The notes: generated by a model from the letters alone, not told the origin. A stretch of 32,631 nucleotides of DNA from Candidatus Nitrosotenuis cloacae (GCF_026768455.1 NZ_JAPPVQ010000003.1:1-32631); one strand, 5' to 3'. Numbered from the stretch's first letter, positions 21,518-30,642 are shown. Program-made: numbers and translations.

Positions 21518-22186
21518 CTACATAAAAATCGTCTTTTCAAATTCGTACAAAGTTCGAGCGACCACCACATGCGCCTCAAGCGGACTTTGGTCAACGCTTA
21601 GAATCGAGTCGAGTCGTTTCCTAGTAGAGTCCTCAAATTCCCCCTTTGGAAACCCGCCGACTACAAGACACGACTCGTCAGTACACGCCTTTGCTGCCTC
21701 CTCGTAGCTGCTAGGCTTCCCATCAGACGAGAGTCCTATTACCCTGTCCGGGTTTATCTCGTCCACCAGTTCAGAAAACGTCATCTCGCTTAGTGACAAG
21801 AGTGTCTGTCCGTCCGCGGTTACCTTACCGTCAGAGTACAGCTTTTCCATCAGACCTGCGAATCGATGATATGATTTTGGTAGCCTGACCCTTCGGCCCA
21901 CCTCTATTACGAGATCATCTATGGTGTGCACGTACACGGAAAGCTCGTCCTCCTCGTACAGCGGTATGGTGCACGCCTCAAGCAGGCAAAAATGCACAAT
22001 GTCCGGCCTGCCGCGTTTGATTTCGTTTTTCATTCCCTTCATTGCTCCAAAGTGCCAAGAGTTGTCAAGTAGTATTTCGGAAGGTCTTTTGTCCATTTTC
22101 CTGCAGTATGAGGTGACTGCGTTGTGGTGCCACAGCTCCTTTGGGACCAGCTCCAGTGACGACTCTGCGATAATTATCGATACCAT
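21518..22186 (-). CDS. nep1: rRNA pseudouridine N1-methyltransferase Nep1 (Emg1), 222 aa
   Basis: SPOUT methyltransferase that modifies a pseudouridine in helix 35 of 16S rRNA and helps small-subunit assembly. Visible family motifs are ILLDNSWHFGAM, KRGRPDIVHFCLLEA, VYVHTIDDLVIEVGRRVRLPKSYHRFAGLMEKL, VIGLSSDGK and the knot region CLVVGGFPKGEF. Length is normal for archaeal Nep1. It lies 22 bp from the tRNA-Gly gene and 9 bp after the stop of the upstream gene on the same strand. Confidence 0.95.
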   Translation of the reverse strand: MVSIIIAESSLELVPKELWHHNAVTSYCRKMDKRPSEILLDNSWHFGAMKGMKNEIKRGRPDIVHFCLLEACTIPLYEEDELSVYVHTIDDLVIEVGRRVRLPKSYHRFAGLMEKLYSDGKVTADGQTLLSLSEMTFSELVDEINPDRVIGLSSDGKPSSYEEAAKACTDESCLVVGGFPKGEFEDSTRKRLDSILSVDQSPLEAHVVVARTLYEFEKTIFM

Positions 22187-22195
22187 CCGATACGA

Positions 22196-23293
22196 CTATC
22201 CGCTCGACTGTATTTGTTTTTTGATTTCAGACCAGCCTGACTTGAGGGAATGTTCCGTGGTTATCAGGCCGGCGTCGCATGTGTAGCTGCCAAGCCTTTG
22301 TCGGACAAACTGGTCGCCGCCCACCGACACCTGCGATTCCGCAAATTGCTGGTCTATTGTACAGGTTCCGTCCGGCCTGTCATACAGCCTGTACCACGTG
22401 AAAAACTCGATTTCTGAGCTGTTCTTGCGGTAAAACTCGTACGCAAGTCTGATGAACTCGGACTGATCCTCCTCGCTTCCGTTTACATAATCGGACGTGC
22501 TCCAGCTGATCTCAAATACTGCTATTTTTTTGCCGGGCGCCAGATCCACCATCTTCTGCAGGTCTTTTTGCGCGTCCTGCGGCGTCTTTGTTATGTCGTT
22601 TAGCTTGTCGACTGGAAGATAGGTAAACGCCACAAAGTCGCCCGAGTCGGCAAGCTCTGTCACATAGTTTTCCGTGTTTTTGTTAATTACTCCGTTTAGC
22701 GAGAATGCGTTTCCAAATTTGACGTCGGGATGTTTTTGCTTTAGCTCTCTGTATACGTTGTCAAAGTACTCCTTGTACAGGCCTACGCTGCCGTCTGCGT
22801 CCTTAAAGTACGAGTCAAGCTCGCCTCCGATGATTACCGAGTCTATGGCGTCATACCTAGACAGTATTGCGTCAAGCGTCCTTGTCGTCTTTTGCTCCAG
22901 GCTGGTGCCAAAGCCCGGCGTGCCCATCCAGTCAGGGTACGGGCCGACTATCCTCCCGTTGACCACCGAAAAGTAGAGCGTCACCTTGAGGTTGTTTTTC
23001 TTGTTCAGCTCCATCAGTATGTCGGCATCGCGCCAGTTGTACTGGCCCTGTTCCGGCTCTATTCTGTTCCAGAAAAGGTACAGGTTGCTCCTTCCTGCGC
23101 CCGTGGATGCTGCCTCGGAATACACCTGCTTTAGCTGATCAAGCGTCACCTCCTGCGTAGGCGTGTTGACTACGAGTCCCAGCTTTTCATTTTGTACCAC
23201 AATTGGGAACTGCGGTGTGGTAGGCAGTGCCGCCATGATGGCTACTGCCACAGCTATTGCAATGCCAATTGCCAAAAAGATTTTTTTTTCCAC
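22196..23293 (-). CDS. membrane-anchored glycoside-hydrolase-like TIM-barrel protein, 365 aa
   Basis: An N-terminal anchor helix (about 5-24) precedes a barrel with clan GH-A features: NLYLFWNRIEPEQGQYNWRDADILMEL (as in GH5/GH39/GH42 enzymes), a candidate acid/base Glu in VIIGGELDSY and a candidate nucleophile Glu in IAVFEISWS, then FFTWYRLYDRPDG. Two cysteines near the end (GTCTID, SYTCDAG) may form a disulfide. It may cleave or bind a surface glycan. The start is GTG 23293, followed by nine As, so slippage could alter expression. Upstream of nep1 on the same strand. Confidence 0.7.
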   Translation of the reverse strand: MEKKIFLAIGIAIAVAVAIMAALPTTPQFPIVVQNEKLGLVVNTPTQEVTLDQLKQVYSEAASTGAGRSNLYLFWNRIEPEQGQYNWRDADILMELNKKNNLKVTLYFSVVNGRIVGPYPDWMGTPGFGTSLEQKTTRTLDAILSRYDAIDSVIIGGELDSYFKDADGSVGLYKEYFDNVYRELKQKHPDVKFGNAFSLNGVINKNTENYVTELADSGDFVAFTYLPVDKLNDITKTPQDAQKDLQKMVDLAPGKKIAVFEISWSTSDYVNGSEEDQSEFIRLAYEFYRKNSSEIEFFTWYRLYDRPDGTCTIDQQFAESQVSVGGDQFVRQRLGSYTCDAGLITTEHSLKSGWSEIKKQIQSSG

Positions 23294-23337
23294 TAGAGTG
23301 GATTTTGAAAATGAGAGTAAAAAGATTTGTGATAGAT

Positions 23338-25992
23338 TTAGCCTGACGTACAGCCGCTAAATCCGCACTCTATGCAGATGCTACATCCCTCTACAAACAC
23401 AAGCTTGTTCTTGCACGACGGGCAGAGCATCTCTTCTGATATCTCTTCTTTTGCTTCGCTTTGCATGAGCGGCTCTTCTGGAATCTTTAGCTCAAGTGCG
23501 TTGTTTACCATGTTTCGAATGTACGGGTTCTTGATGCTCTTTGCAATGAACTCGTGCAGGTATGAGCTAGGCTCCACTTCGAAGAGTTTCTCTGCGTTGT
23601 CGCTGGTCATGTGCAGTACCTGGGTGTGTCTTGAGCCGTCACGGTACACCGTGATTCCCTTGAGCCCAAGTTCGTGCGCAAGAAGGTATGCTGCCTTTAC
23701 ATCATCTGCAGATACGTCGTGAGGCATGTTGATCGTCTTTGCGATTGCGTTACCAATCCAGTCCTGCCATACTGCCTGCGCCATCAGGTGATCTGACCAG
23801 TGAATGTCCATTGCTGTGACAAAGATGTTCTGAATCCATTCCGGCACCTCCTTGAGGCCCTTTACGGAGCCATAGTTGTCCGCAATCTTTGCCAGAAGCT
23901 CGTCACTGTACAGCCCGTTTTCTCGCAGCACCTGCTCGAAGATCTTGTTGGTATAGAAGAACCTTCCAACGGTTACGCGCTTTTCAAACACTAGTGCAAA
24001 TGTGGGTTCCATTCCGTTTGAGCAGTCCGCAATCATGGAAAGCGTTCCTGTCGGCGCTACAGTAGTGGTCAGCACGTTTCTGATTCCGTGCTTTTGGATG
24101 TTTGCAATGAGTGCGTCCCAGTCGTAATAGTGGCCGCCCTTTGGCTTTTCATAATATCCAGAAACTGGAATCTTGCCCTCTGGGTATTCGGTCCTTGAGC
24201 ACAGATCAAACTCGCCCCTTGAGCGTGCGAGCGCGATGCTTTCCTCCATGGAATAGTACGTGAGTGCCTCTGCAAGCTTTGATTGGAATTCGTATCCCTC
24301 CTTGGAGTTGTACGGGATCCTCAGCTTGTACAGAAGATCCGCCACGCCCATTACGCCCAGCCCGATTCTCCTTGACTCCTTTGATGCGGCGTCGATCTCT
24401 GGAACTGGATAGTGGTTCATGTCAATTACATTATCCAAGAATCGTGTCGTCTTGCGGATGGTCTCCTCGTACCTCTGCCAGTCAAACTCGTATTGGCCGT
24501 CGGCCTTTCTCTTGACAAGGTTTGCCAGATTGATTGAGCCGAGGTTACACGACTCGTATGGGTAGAGACTCTGCTCACCGCACGGGTTGGTAGCCCTCAG
24601 TGGCATACCCCTTGCCTTTGCAAAGACGTTGTACTTGTTGATGTTATCAAAGAAGATGAGTCCCGGCTCTGCGCTCTTCCATGCAGACAGTGCTATGATG
24701 TCAATCAGCTGGTGCGCGTTTATCTCGCGTACTGCAGACCTGTCTCTTGGGCTGCGCAGTGTGTATTTTCCGTCCGTGCTGTCAACTAGTGCGGACCAGA
24801 AGTCCTCCCAGATTCCAACGCTTACGTTAAAGTTCTCAAGTATGCCGGCCTGTGTCTTGTTGGTGATGAACTTTTCAACGTCCGGATGCCAGACCTCAAG
24901 TATGCCCATGTTGGCACCCCTTCTTTTTCCACCCTGCTTGACAACCTCCGTTACCGTGTTTATGATGTTCATAAACGAGACCGGTCCGGATGCCACGCCA
25001 GATGTGGATGCGACTATGTCGCCTTCATGTCTTAGATCAGAATAGTTGATCCCCACGCCGCCGCCTGATTTGAATATCAGTGCTGCGTCGGATGTTGACT
25101 TCATTATGTCTCCCATGTCGTCAGGCATGCCAAGAACAAAACATGCGGACAATTGCCCAAGTCTTGCTCCCGCATTCATCATGGTTGGCGAGTTTGGCAG
25201 GAAGTCCTGCTCTGTCATCAGGGTGTAGTATTCCTGGATGCGCTCTGCATAGTTGTCAAACTTTTTGGCTGCAAGCAGTGTTAGGATCTCCTTGAAGCTC
25301 TTCTTCATCTGTCCGCGCTTTGCAAGATAGATGTAGTGGTTGATGAGTCCCCTAAAGTGATATTTGTTTAGGTAATAGCTGCCAACTCTGAACTTGTATT
25401 CAAAGTCGTCAAGCTTTGTAAGATACCTTTTTGCCTCCTCGATGTCCTGCGGTGCACCCCTGTCCTTTGAGTACAGTTCGTTGTCGTACAGGATATCTCC
25501 GATTCCCACAAGTATTGCCACTCTCTCAAACATCTGGGTCGGGCTTTCTACGATCTCGTTCTTGTTGTTTCTGAGAAGGTATCTAGATGCCAGTACTCGC
25601 AGGCAGTTGAGGTCAAACGACTTTGCTACAGAGTCGAGTGATTTTGTGTTAAGCACCTTCATCTTGTCTTCGCGGACCTTGCGGCGCTCGTGTCGGTACA
25701 AAATGTAGGACTTTGCAATCTCTCCATAACCCTTTTCGATCAGGGTGGATTCCACCATATCCTGAACGTCCTCTACGCTCGGCGGATTTGCGGCGGAAAA
25801 TCCTTGTGATATTAGCTTACTTAAGACGCCTGATGTTAGATCATCGGCGATTCTTCGATCTGGGTTGCCGTTAGCAACCAAAGCCTTGTAGATCGCATTT
25901 GTTATTTTTTCTTTGTTAAAGTTCGTAATTCGGCCGTCTCTCTTCTTAACGTCAACGATTGAACTTTCAATTTGTGAAAAATCTGTTGTCAT
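23338..25992 (-). CDS. nrdJ: adenosylcobalamin-dependent ribonucleotide reductase (class II), 884 aa
   Basis: Reduces ribonucleotides to deoxyribonucleotides with an AdoCbl-generated thiyl radical, needing no oxygen. An ATP-cone (about 10-105, VKKRDGRITNFNKEKITNAIYKAL) is followed by the ten-stranded barrel with LSACFVLGMPD, the N-x-C-x-E active site in ATNPCGEQSLYPYESCNLGSINL, TTVAPTGTLSMIADCSNGMEP in the substrate loop, and a C-terminal CPSCKNK...CSICIECGFSGC zinc/redox tail that reduces the active-site disulfide. ATG 25992 is preferred to GTG 26007; GAGGGG precedes it. It lies next to an NrdD-like regulator candidate. Confidence 0.96.
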   Translation of the reverse strand: MTTDFSQIESSIVDVKKRDGRITNFNKEKITNAIYKALVANGNPDRRIADDLTSGVLSKLISQGFSAANPPSVEDVQDMVESTLIEKGYGEIAKSYILYRHERRKVREDKMKVLNTKSLDSVAKSFDLNCLRVLASRYLLRNNKNEIVESPTQMFERVAILVGIGDILYDNELYSKDRGAPQDIEEAKRYLTKLDDFEYKFRVGSYYLNKYHFRGLINHYIYLAKRGQMKKSFKEILTLLAAKKFDNYAERIQEYYTLMTEQDFLPNSPTMMNAGARLGQLSACFVLGMPDDMGDIMKSTSDAALIFKSGGGVGINYSDLRHEGDIVASTSGVASGPVSFMNIINTVTEVVKQGGKRRGANMGILEVWHPDVEKFITNKTQAGILENFNVSVGIWEDFWSALVDSTDGKYTLRSPRDRSAVREINAHQLIDIIALSAWKSAEPGLIFFDNINKYNVFAKARGMPLRATNPCGEQSLYPYESCNLGSINLANLVKRKADGQYEFDWQRYEETIRKTTRFLDNVIDMNHYPVPEIDAASKESRRIGLGVMGVADLLYKLRIPYNSKEGYEFQSKLAEALTYYSMEESIALARSRGEFDLCSRTEYPEGKIPVSGYYEKPKGGHYYDWDALIANIQKHGIRNVLTTTVAPTGTLSMIADCSNGMEPTFALVFEKRVTVGRFFYTNKIFEQVLRENGLYSDELLAKIADNYGSVKGLKEVPEWIQNIFVTAMDIHWSDHLMAQAVWQDWIGNAIAKTINMPHDVSADDVKAAYLLAHELGLKGITVYRDGSRHTQVLHMTSDNAEKLFEVEPSSYLHEFIAKSIKNPYIRNMVNNALELKIPEEPLMQSEAKEEISEEMLCPSCKNKLVFVEGCSICIECGFSGCTSG

Positions 25993-26214
25993 AATGTCTC
26001 CCCTCACTAGGTAAAATCAGATGAGATATAACTCTGACTGCCAAAGATTTCAGATTTTAGCTCAATAATGTTTACACCGCTACGGGAAATTTCGGAATAG
26101 TTGTTCGTGGCCTGGGAAACGAATTCGGTTAATTTGCCAGATGATCCATTTGCCAAGAGGCGTAATGTTTTATCTGACAAAAATGAATGTTGCGGATTTC
26201 GATGGCAGGCGCGA

Positions 26215-28317
26215 TCAGTTGAGGATGTACGGCGACTTGCAGTTGGGGCACTTGTCGAATAGCTTCTCGTCCTTGAAGCCGCAGTTGCCGCAGATCGGCA
26301 CGTCCTTGCTTGGCCTGAACGTGCCTACCAGATCGCCTGTCTTTTCTAGCGCCTTTTTGATCTCTTCTACCTTGGCGTCCTTTTCCAGTTTGAGCCTGAC
26401 TAGGAGGCCGCCGTTCAGTATCTTCGAGGTCTTGTTTGCCTCGACTATCTTCTCGGCTTTTGCGTTCATAGAGTCCAGTTCGGAGGCGCCAATTACGACC
26501 CCTTCTGAGTAGCCCTCGCCGTCAAGGGACTTTTGAACGGACATTTTGCCGTACTTTTCCCCGTCAAGCATGCTAAACCTGGACGTCCCGTCGCTTTCAG
26601 TCATTGTAACTATAACAGAGTCTCCCATCTCCTTTCCCTTCTTTTCGGCCACATCAACTGCAGTCTGGATTACCTTGTAGATTATCTCCTGTCCTTCCTT
26701 GTCGTTGTGGTAGCCAAGTATGCTAAATATCGCCTCTTTGAGGCCGACCAGATTTACTACCAGTCCGACTGAGCTTCGCTGCATGTACTGCGTATTTGCC
26801 GCCAGAACCGGATTAAGGCCGCGCCTTGTCAGATCAGAGATGTCTTTTTTGCGCAGCGACATTGCGGCAAGAGCAGGCTTCATGAGAAGTGCAAGTCTTG
26901 CCCTAAAGTATGTCTCGTCCTTGTTTGACTCAAATGCGAGTCGCGGCAGGTTGATTGTAAGCGATTGCAAGTTGATTGACGAGGTGCTGTTCTTGCCCTT
27001 GATTCGTATGATTCCACTGTACGATGTCTCGTCCTTTGAGAACAGGACCTTTCCTCCAATCGAGATTATTTCTGCAACTATATCGGACACGTCGGAGATC
27101 TTTCCGCCTGAGTGATCGATTATCAGCCCTATTTGCGGCACGGGCGTCATCTTGACGTACGCCTTGTATGCAGAAAGGATTGCCTGAACTACCTTGGCTT
27201 CTGCGCCAAGCTCAATCCTAAATGAGACAAGCGTGGATTCTTTTGTGTACTTTGATGTGGTAGATGCAGTCGCAAACGCCGATGCAAGCTTTTCCTCAAG
27301 CTCGGATGCATTTTTGGCGTGCTTTGAGCAGAGTTGGACCAGCCCGTCCATTACCACCTCCTTTGAGGCCTCCTTTGATGTAAGCGAGATTATCATGGAC
27401 AGGGACGCCATCAGGTTGTCAAGCGTCTTGATTGTCGGGATGCGGGTGACGCCCAGGTACTTGCCCTTTAGGTCGATTCCGTCGTCTACAAGCTCCTTTG
27501 CGTTAAAGAATATCGTATCTGGAAGCAGCGACCAGATTCCGGGGTTTGATATGTGGATGTCGCCTGACAGGTGCGAGTCGGCTACGTCCTTTGGAAGCGT
27601 GTTTAGCAATAGGTTTTCTGAGAATACTGTCTGGCCCGCCTTGAAGAACAGCCCCTGGGCGCCGTTGTCGATGTTGTCTACGTTTGTGAGCATCTCCTGG
27701 ACGTTAAATACGGGCATGCCCAGCCTTGCCAGCTTGTTTCTGTATTCCTCGTGCCCGTGCTCAAGCAGGACGGAGTTGACCATCTCACGAATGAGCGAGC
27801 CTGTAAGGTAGGTAGTCTGGTACTTGTAGATGCGGTTTTCCACCTCTTCTGTGATTTTTTGCGCAAGCTCAAGTGGGAGGCTTCCCTCTCTGACCAGTGA
27901 CTGGATGATTTTGTGCGAGTTAAATTCCTCAATTGACTCGTGCGAGGTTCGTACGTACATCTTGCCCGACTCTATTATGGAGCGCTCCTCTATTTGTCGC
28001 GCCAAGCTGAGGACCAGCTTTCCAAGGTTTGTGATTGTGTAGCGTCTCTCAGACTTGTTTAGTGCCACAAGCGACTGCCTTAGCAGCTTTCTTAGGTGAT
28101 AAGCGAACTTGCCGCTCTCTTTTTTTGATTTGAAACCGGCCAGCGACTTTAGTTCCGAATAGGTCAGAGGACCCTTGGAGTTTAAGATTCTCAAAATATC
28201 AATTCTGTTAGGACTTGCCATGACGGAGAAGATCATTCTCACGCGTTTTGACGTGGACTGTAGGATGCCGCCAGCCTTCTTCGGATCTATTGCTCCGGTG
28301 GCGATCTCCATACTCAT
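26215..28317 (-). CDS. HTH, ATP-cone and NrdD-like fusion, probably non-catalytic, 700 aa
   Basis: Residues 20-110 are an ArsR-like winged helix (VMASPNRIDILRILNSKGPLTYSELKSLAGFKSK, ERRYTITNLGKL). About 115-205 is an ATP-cone (MYVRTSHESIEEFNSHKIIQSLVREG). About 210-640 resembles class III ribonucleotide reductase NrdD (GDIHISNPG, LQSLTINLPRLAF, YFRARLALLMKPAL). The end is a four-Cys ribbon (C676, C679, C690, C693) and stops at residue 700. The glycyl-radical RVxGY tail after the ribbon is missing and only one other Cys exists, with none before the INLPRLAF segment, so radical catalysis looks impossible. A dNTP-sensing transcription factor is inferred, perhaps acting on the adjacent nrdJ. Leaderless: CTTATTTAG about 28 nt upstream. 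Confidence 0.8.
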   Translation of the reverse strand: MSMEIATGAIDPKKAGGILQSTSKRVRMIFSVMASPNRIDILRILNSKGPLTYSELKSLAGFKSKKESGKFAYHLRKLLRQSLVALNKSERRYTITNLGKLVLSLARQIEERSIIESGKMYVRTSHESIEEFNSHKIIQSLVREGSLPLELAQKITEEVENRIYKYQTTYLTGSLIREMVNSVLLEHGHEEYRNKLARLGMPVFNVQEMLTNVDNIDNGAQGLFFKAGQTVFSENLLLNTLPKDVADSHLSGDIHISNPGIWSLLPDTIFFNAKELVDDGIDLKGKYLGVTRIPTIKTLDNLMASLSMIISLTSKEASKEVVMDGLVQLCSKHAKNASELEEKLASAFATASTTSKYTKESTLVSFRIELGAEAKVVQAILSAYKAYVKMTPVPQIGLIIDHSGGKISDVSDIVAEIISIGGKVLFSKDETSYSGIIRIKGKNSTSSINLQSLTINLPRLAFESNKDETYFRARLALLMKPALAAMSLRKKDISDLTRRGLNPVLAANTQYMQRSSVGLVVNLVGLKEAIFSILGYHNDKEGQEIIYKVIQTAVDVAEKKGKEMGDSVIVTMTESDGTSRFSMLDGEKYGKMSVQKSLDGEGYSEGVVIGASELDSMNAKAEKIVEANKTSKILNGGLLVRLKLEKDAKVEEIKKALEKTGDLVGTFRPSKDVPICGNCGFKDEKLFDKCPNCKSPYILN

Positions 28318-28380
28318 GACTATGCGTAGAGATCAGGACTAAATAAGATTTGTGACGTGATTTTTAGTAAACTTTTTTGA

Positions 28381-28545
28381 TCAGTTTTTCTGCACTTCTA
28401 CTGAAAACTCTGATGTCGAGAGGTTCTGACCGCATGACGGGCACTTGTTGTTGTAGTGTTTCATCACATCTTTGATCGACTTTAGCATTTTCATGTTGGA
28501 GATCTTTGCTCCGCATTTGCCGCAAATTACGTCAACTGACAACAA
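28381..28545 (-). CDS. small zinc-ribbon protein, 54 aa
   Basis: A short frame ending at TGA 28381 encodes two CxxC knuckles: VICGKCGAKI and NNKCPSCGQNL, joined by a basic helix (MKMLKSIKDVMKHY), with the tail STSEFSVEVQKN. A typical treble-clef or zinc-ribbon mini-protein of this lineage. No ATG is available; TTG 28545 or 28542 starts it, about 25 nt after TTTTTAATAATTTTG. It lies between the NrdD-like gene and the thiolase operon. Function unknown, likely nucleic-acid or protein binding. Confidence 0.75.
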   Translation of the reverse strand: MLSVDVICGKCGAKISNMKMLKSIKDVMKHYNNKCPSCGQNLSTSEFSVEVQKN

Positions 28546-28613
28546 GGACAGGAGATTTTCAAAATTATTAAAAATCTTTTTTGAAAATTGTTAATTAACG
28601 CAGTAAAATTGAT

Positions 28614-28982
28614 TCACTGCTTTTCCAAGATGATCCCGCGATCGTCATATCCGACGATCTTCACCTTGGATCCTATAGGGAGCTGTGCCGGCGATCCGAT
28701 CCCTGCCAAAAAGCCAGAAATCCGGAGATCATGGCCGTCAATTATCATGACGACCCAGGCGTACGGCGTGTATTTTTCAAATCCTGCAGGCGGGACCGTG
28801 ATTATTGTATAGGTTGCAACCGTGCCTGTTCCAGGAAGGAACTGGTTCTCAAACTGCTTGTGGCCGCAGTTCTGGCAGAAGTAGACCGTTGCAAGGTGTT
28901 TGTGGCCGCACTTTGTGCACTTTTTGACAAGCACGTTGCCAAGCTTTACCGCATCTATGAACTCGTGTTTTTGTGATGACAA
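28614..28982 (-). CDS. DUF35 OB-fold/zinc-ribbon acyl-CoA-associated protein, 122 aa
   Basis: N-terminal rubredoxin-like zinc ribbon (KKCTKCGHKHLATVYFCQNCGHKQF, four Cys) followed by an OB fold (GTVATYTIITVPPAGFEKYTPYAWVVMI). This is the obligate partner of archaeal thiolase-like acyltransferases, binding acyl-CoA and bridging acetoacetyl-CoA thiolase and HMG-CoA synthase in mevalonate synthesis. It begins at TTG 28982, 2 nt after the thiolase stop codon, so the two are translated as a unit. Confidence 0.92.
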   Translation of the reverse strand: MSSQKHEFIDAVKLGNVLVKKCTKCGHKHLATVYFCQNCGHKQFENQFLPGTGTVATYTIITVPPAGFEKYTPYAWVVMIIDGHDLRISGFLAGIGSPAQLPIGSKVKIVGYDDRGIILEKQ

Positions 28983-28984
28983 GG

Positions 28985-30139
28985 TTACACGCTTTGGAAT
29001 ATGTGCACTGCACAGCTTGCGCCTGTTGCGCCGAAATTATGAGTTAAGCCGATTTTTGCGTCCTTTACCGTTCTCTCGCCTGCCTTTCCTGTGAGCTGAT
29101 CAAATGCCTCCACCACCTGGCCTACGCCTGTTGCGCCGATCGGGTGGCCTTTTGCCTTTAGTCCGCCTGACGGGTTGACTGAGATCTCTCCATTTAGTTT
29201 CGTTCTTCCCTCTCGTATTGCCTGAACGCCCTTGCCCTTTTCAAAGAATCCAAGATCTTCCGTGTCCACTATTTCCGCAATCGTAAAGCAATCATGCACT
29301 TCTGCAAAGTCGATGTCTTTTGGGGTGACTCCAGCCATCTTGTATGCAGCCTCTGCTGCAAGCTTGGTGCTTGGGATGGTAGTCATGTGATCCCTTCCAG
29401 CCAGTGTGGCAGGTGATCCACCCCTTCCTGATCCTATTACCTTCACATAGTCCTTGGAGTGCTCTTTGGCAAACTTTTCGCTGCACAATATTACCGCGCT
29501 TGCGCCGTCAGAGAACGGGCAGCAATCGTACAGTTTTAGAGGGCTTGCCACCACCGCGGACTTCATCACGTCGTCAATTGTAATTTTTTTTCTCAGGTGT
29601 GCCTTTGGGTTTAGCAGTCCGTTTTCGTGGTTTTTTACCGCGACTTGTGCGAGATCCTCCTCGGTTGCCTTGAACTCGTTAAGGTACGCTCGCGCCATGG
29701 ATGCAAATAGTCCGGGGAATGATGCACCTGCACCCCCCTCATAGAAGAAATCAGAACAGTATGAAAAGTACGTGGTGGTCCACTCTGTACCGGTGTGAGT
29801 TACTTTTTCCACGCCGGCAACTAGGACTGCGTCGTAAAATCCTGCAGCAACGTTTGCAAATGCCTCTCTAAATGAAACTGAGCCGCTGCCGCATGCAGAC
29901 TCGATTGACAGCGACGGCTTTTCTGGGATGCCAAGGTTGCTCATGATTACAGGGCCCAAGTGAACCTGCTTGTCTGCTATTCCAAACACGTTGGAGATGT
30001 ATCCTGCTTGGATCTCCCTTGGCTCTATTCCTGCGCTCTCTATTGCGCCTACGGATGCCTGAAGCGTGATATCGGTGATGCTGTCGTCAAGTTTTCCATA
30101 TTTTGTGCTTCCAGCACCAAGAACGCAGACCTTTTCCAC
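28985..30139 (-). CDS. acetyl-CoA C-acetyltransferase (SCP2-type thiolase), 384 aa
   Basis: Thiolase condensing two acetyl-CoA units, in archaea the first mevalonate step and, in these autotrophs, also the acetoacetyl-CoA-cleaving step of the 3HP/4HB cycle. Nucleophile Cys in LSIESACGSGSVSFREA, the EVHDCFTIAE and NPSGGLKAKGHPIGATG motifs are present. GTG 30139 (VEKVCVLGAGSTKYGK) is chosen over longer frames because the family begins here and a TATA box (TTTTATATGG) lies 22-29 nt upstream. This box is shared with the divergent gene at 30190. Confidence 0.92.
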   Translation of the reverse strand: MEKVCVLGAGSTKYGKLDDSITDITLQASVGAIESAGIEPREIQAGYISNVFGIADKQVHLGPVIMSNLGIPEKPSLSIESACGSGSVSFREAFANVAAGFYDAVLVAGVEKVTHTGTEWTTTYFSYCSDFFYEGGAGASFPGLFASMARAYLNEFKATEEDLAQVAVKNHENGLLNPKAHLRKKITIDDVMKSAVVASPLKLYDCCPFSDGASAVILCSEKFAKEHSKDYVKVIGSGRGGSPATLAGRDHMTTIPSTKLAAEAAYKMAGVTPKDIDFAEVHDCFTIAEIVDTEDLGFFEKGKGVQAIREGRTKLNGEISVNPSGGLKAKGHPIGATGVGQVVEAFDQLTGKAGERTVKDAKIGLTHNFGATGASCAVHIFQSV

Positions 30140-30158
30140 AAATCCCAGTGACCAAGTC

Positions 30159-30170
30159 CATATAAAATCC
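30159..30170. promoter_or_regulatory. one TATA element serving two divergent leaderless genes
   Basis: TATAAAAT at 30161-30168 is centred exactly between GTG 30139 (thiolase, leftward) and GTG 30190 (zinc-finger protein, rightward). Each start is about 22-29 nt from the element, so both genes can be leaderless from the same AT-rich box. Confidence 0.6.
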
Positions 30171-30189
30171 TTCAAGGGGTTATTCATCA

Positions 30190-30642
30190 GTGAAAAGATC
30201 ACCGGCGGTCCTACTGAAAAAAAAATCAAAGTCTCCAAGTAGTATCAGGGTGACAAAACGCAAAGTCGATTCATTGAGAACCGAGATCAGGCAGTACTAC
30301 GACAAGAACAGCTACCTGTCATGGTCTGAAAGCAAGAAAATGTACATAATTTTGGGTTCAAATGAGCCAAAAAACGGGCTCGTTGCGTGCCCCCAGTGCA
30401 AGATCGGCAAGCTTTTGATGATTCGATCAAGGAAAACTCGGAAGCGGTTCATCGGATGCTCCAACTATTACAACGGATGCACCGCATCGTCTCCGCTGCT
30501 GCAAAAGGCGATGCTAAAGGCAACTAGGATCCCCTGCCAGGTGTGCTCCTGGCCGATCATCATCTACAGATATTCCAGAAAGCAGAAATGGATGCGCCAG
30601 TGCGCCAACATGAAATGCGAGAGCAGAAAGCCTAAAGCTTGA
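30190..30642 (+). CDS. topoisomerase I-type zinc-finger protein, 150 aa
   Basis: A basic N-terminus (MKRSPAVLLKKKSKS) and a helical part precede two C4 zinc fingers of the bacterial topoisomerase I C-terminal type: ACPQCKIGKLLMIRSRKTRKRFIGCSNYYNGC and IPCQVCSWPIIIYRYSRKQKWMRQCANMKC. No catalytic topoisomerase domain is present, so it is a stand-alone nucleic-acid-binding protein. GTG 30190 is used with the shared TATA box. The 3' end overlaps the convergent nitrilase gene by 11 bp. Confidence 0.85.
   Translation: MKRSPAVLLKKKSKSPSSIRVTKRKVDSLRTEIRQYYDKNSYLSWSESKKMYIILGSNEPKNGLVACPQCKIGKLLMIRSRKTRKRFIGCSNYYNGCTASSPLLQKAMLKATRIPCQVCSWPIIIYRYSRKQKWMRQCANMKCESRKPKA

Noticed and set aside
26005-26010. 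CACTAG near the nrdJ start, tempting as a B12-regulon site
   Set aside because: A lone hexamer is expected many times in 32 kb; no second half-site at the 19-nt spacing.
30140-30238. Longer thiolase starting upstream
   Set aside because: The extra residues do not match the family and would cover the shared TATA box and the start of the divergent gene.
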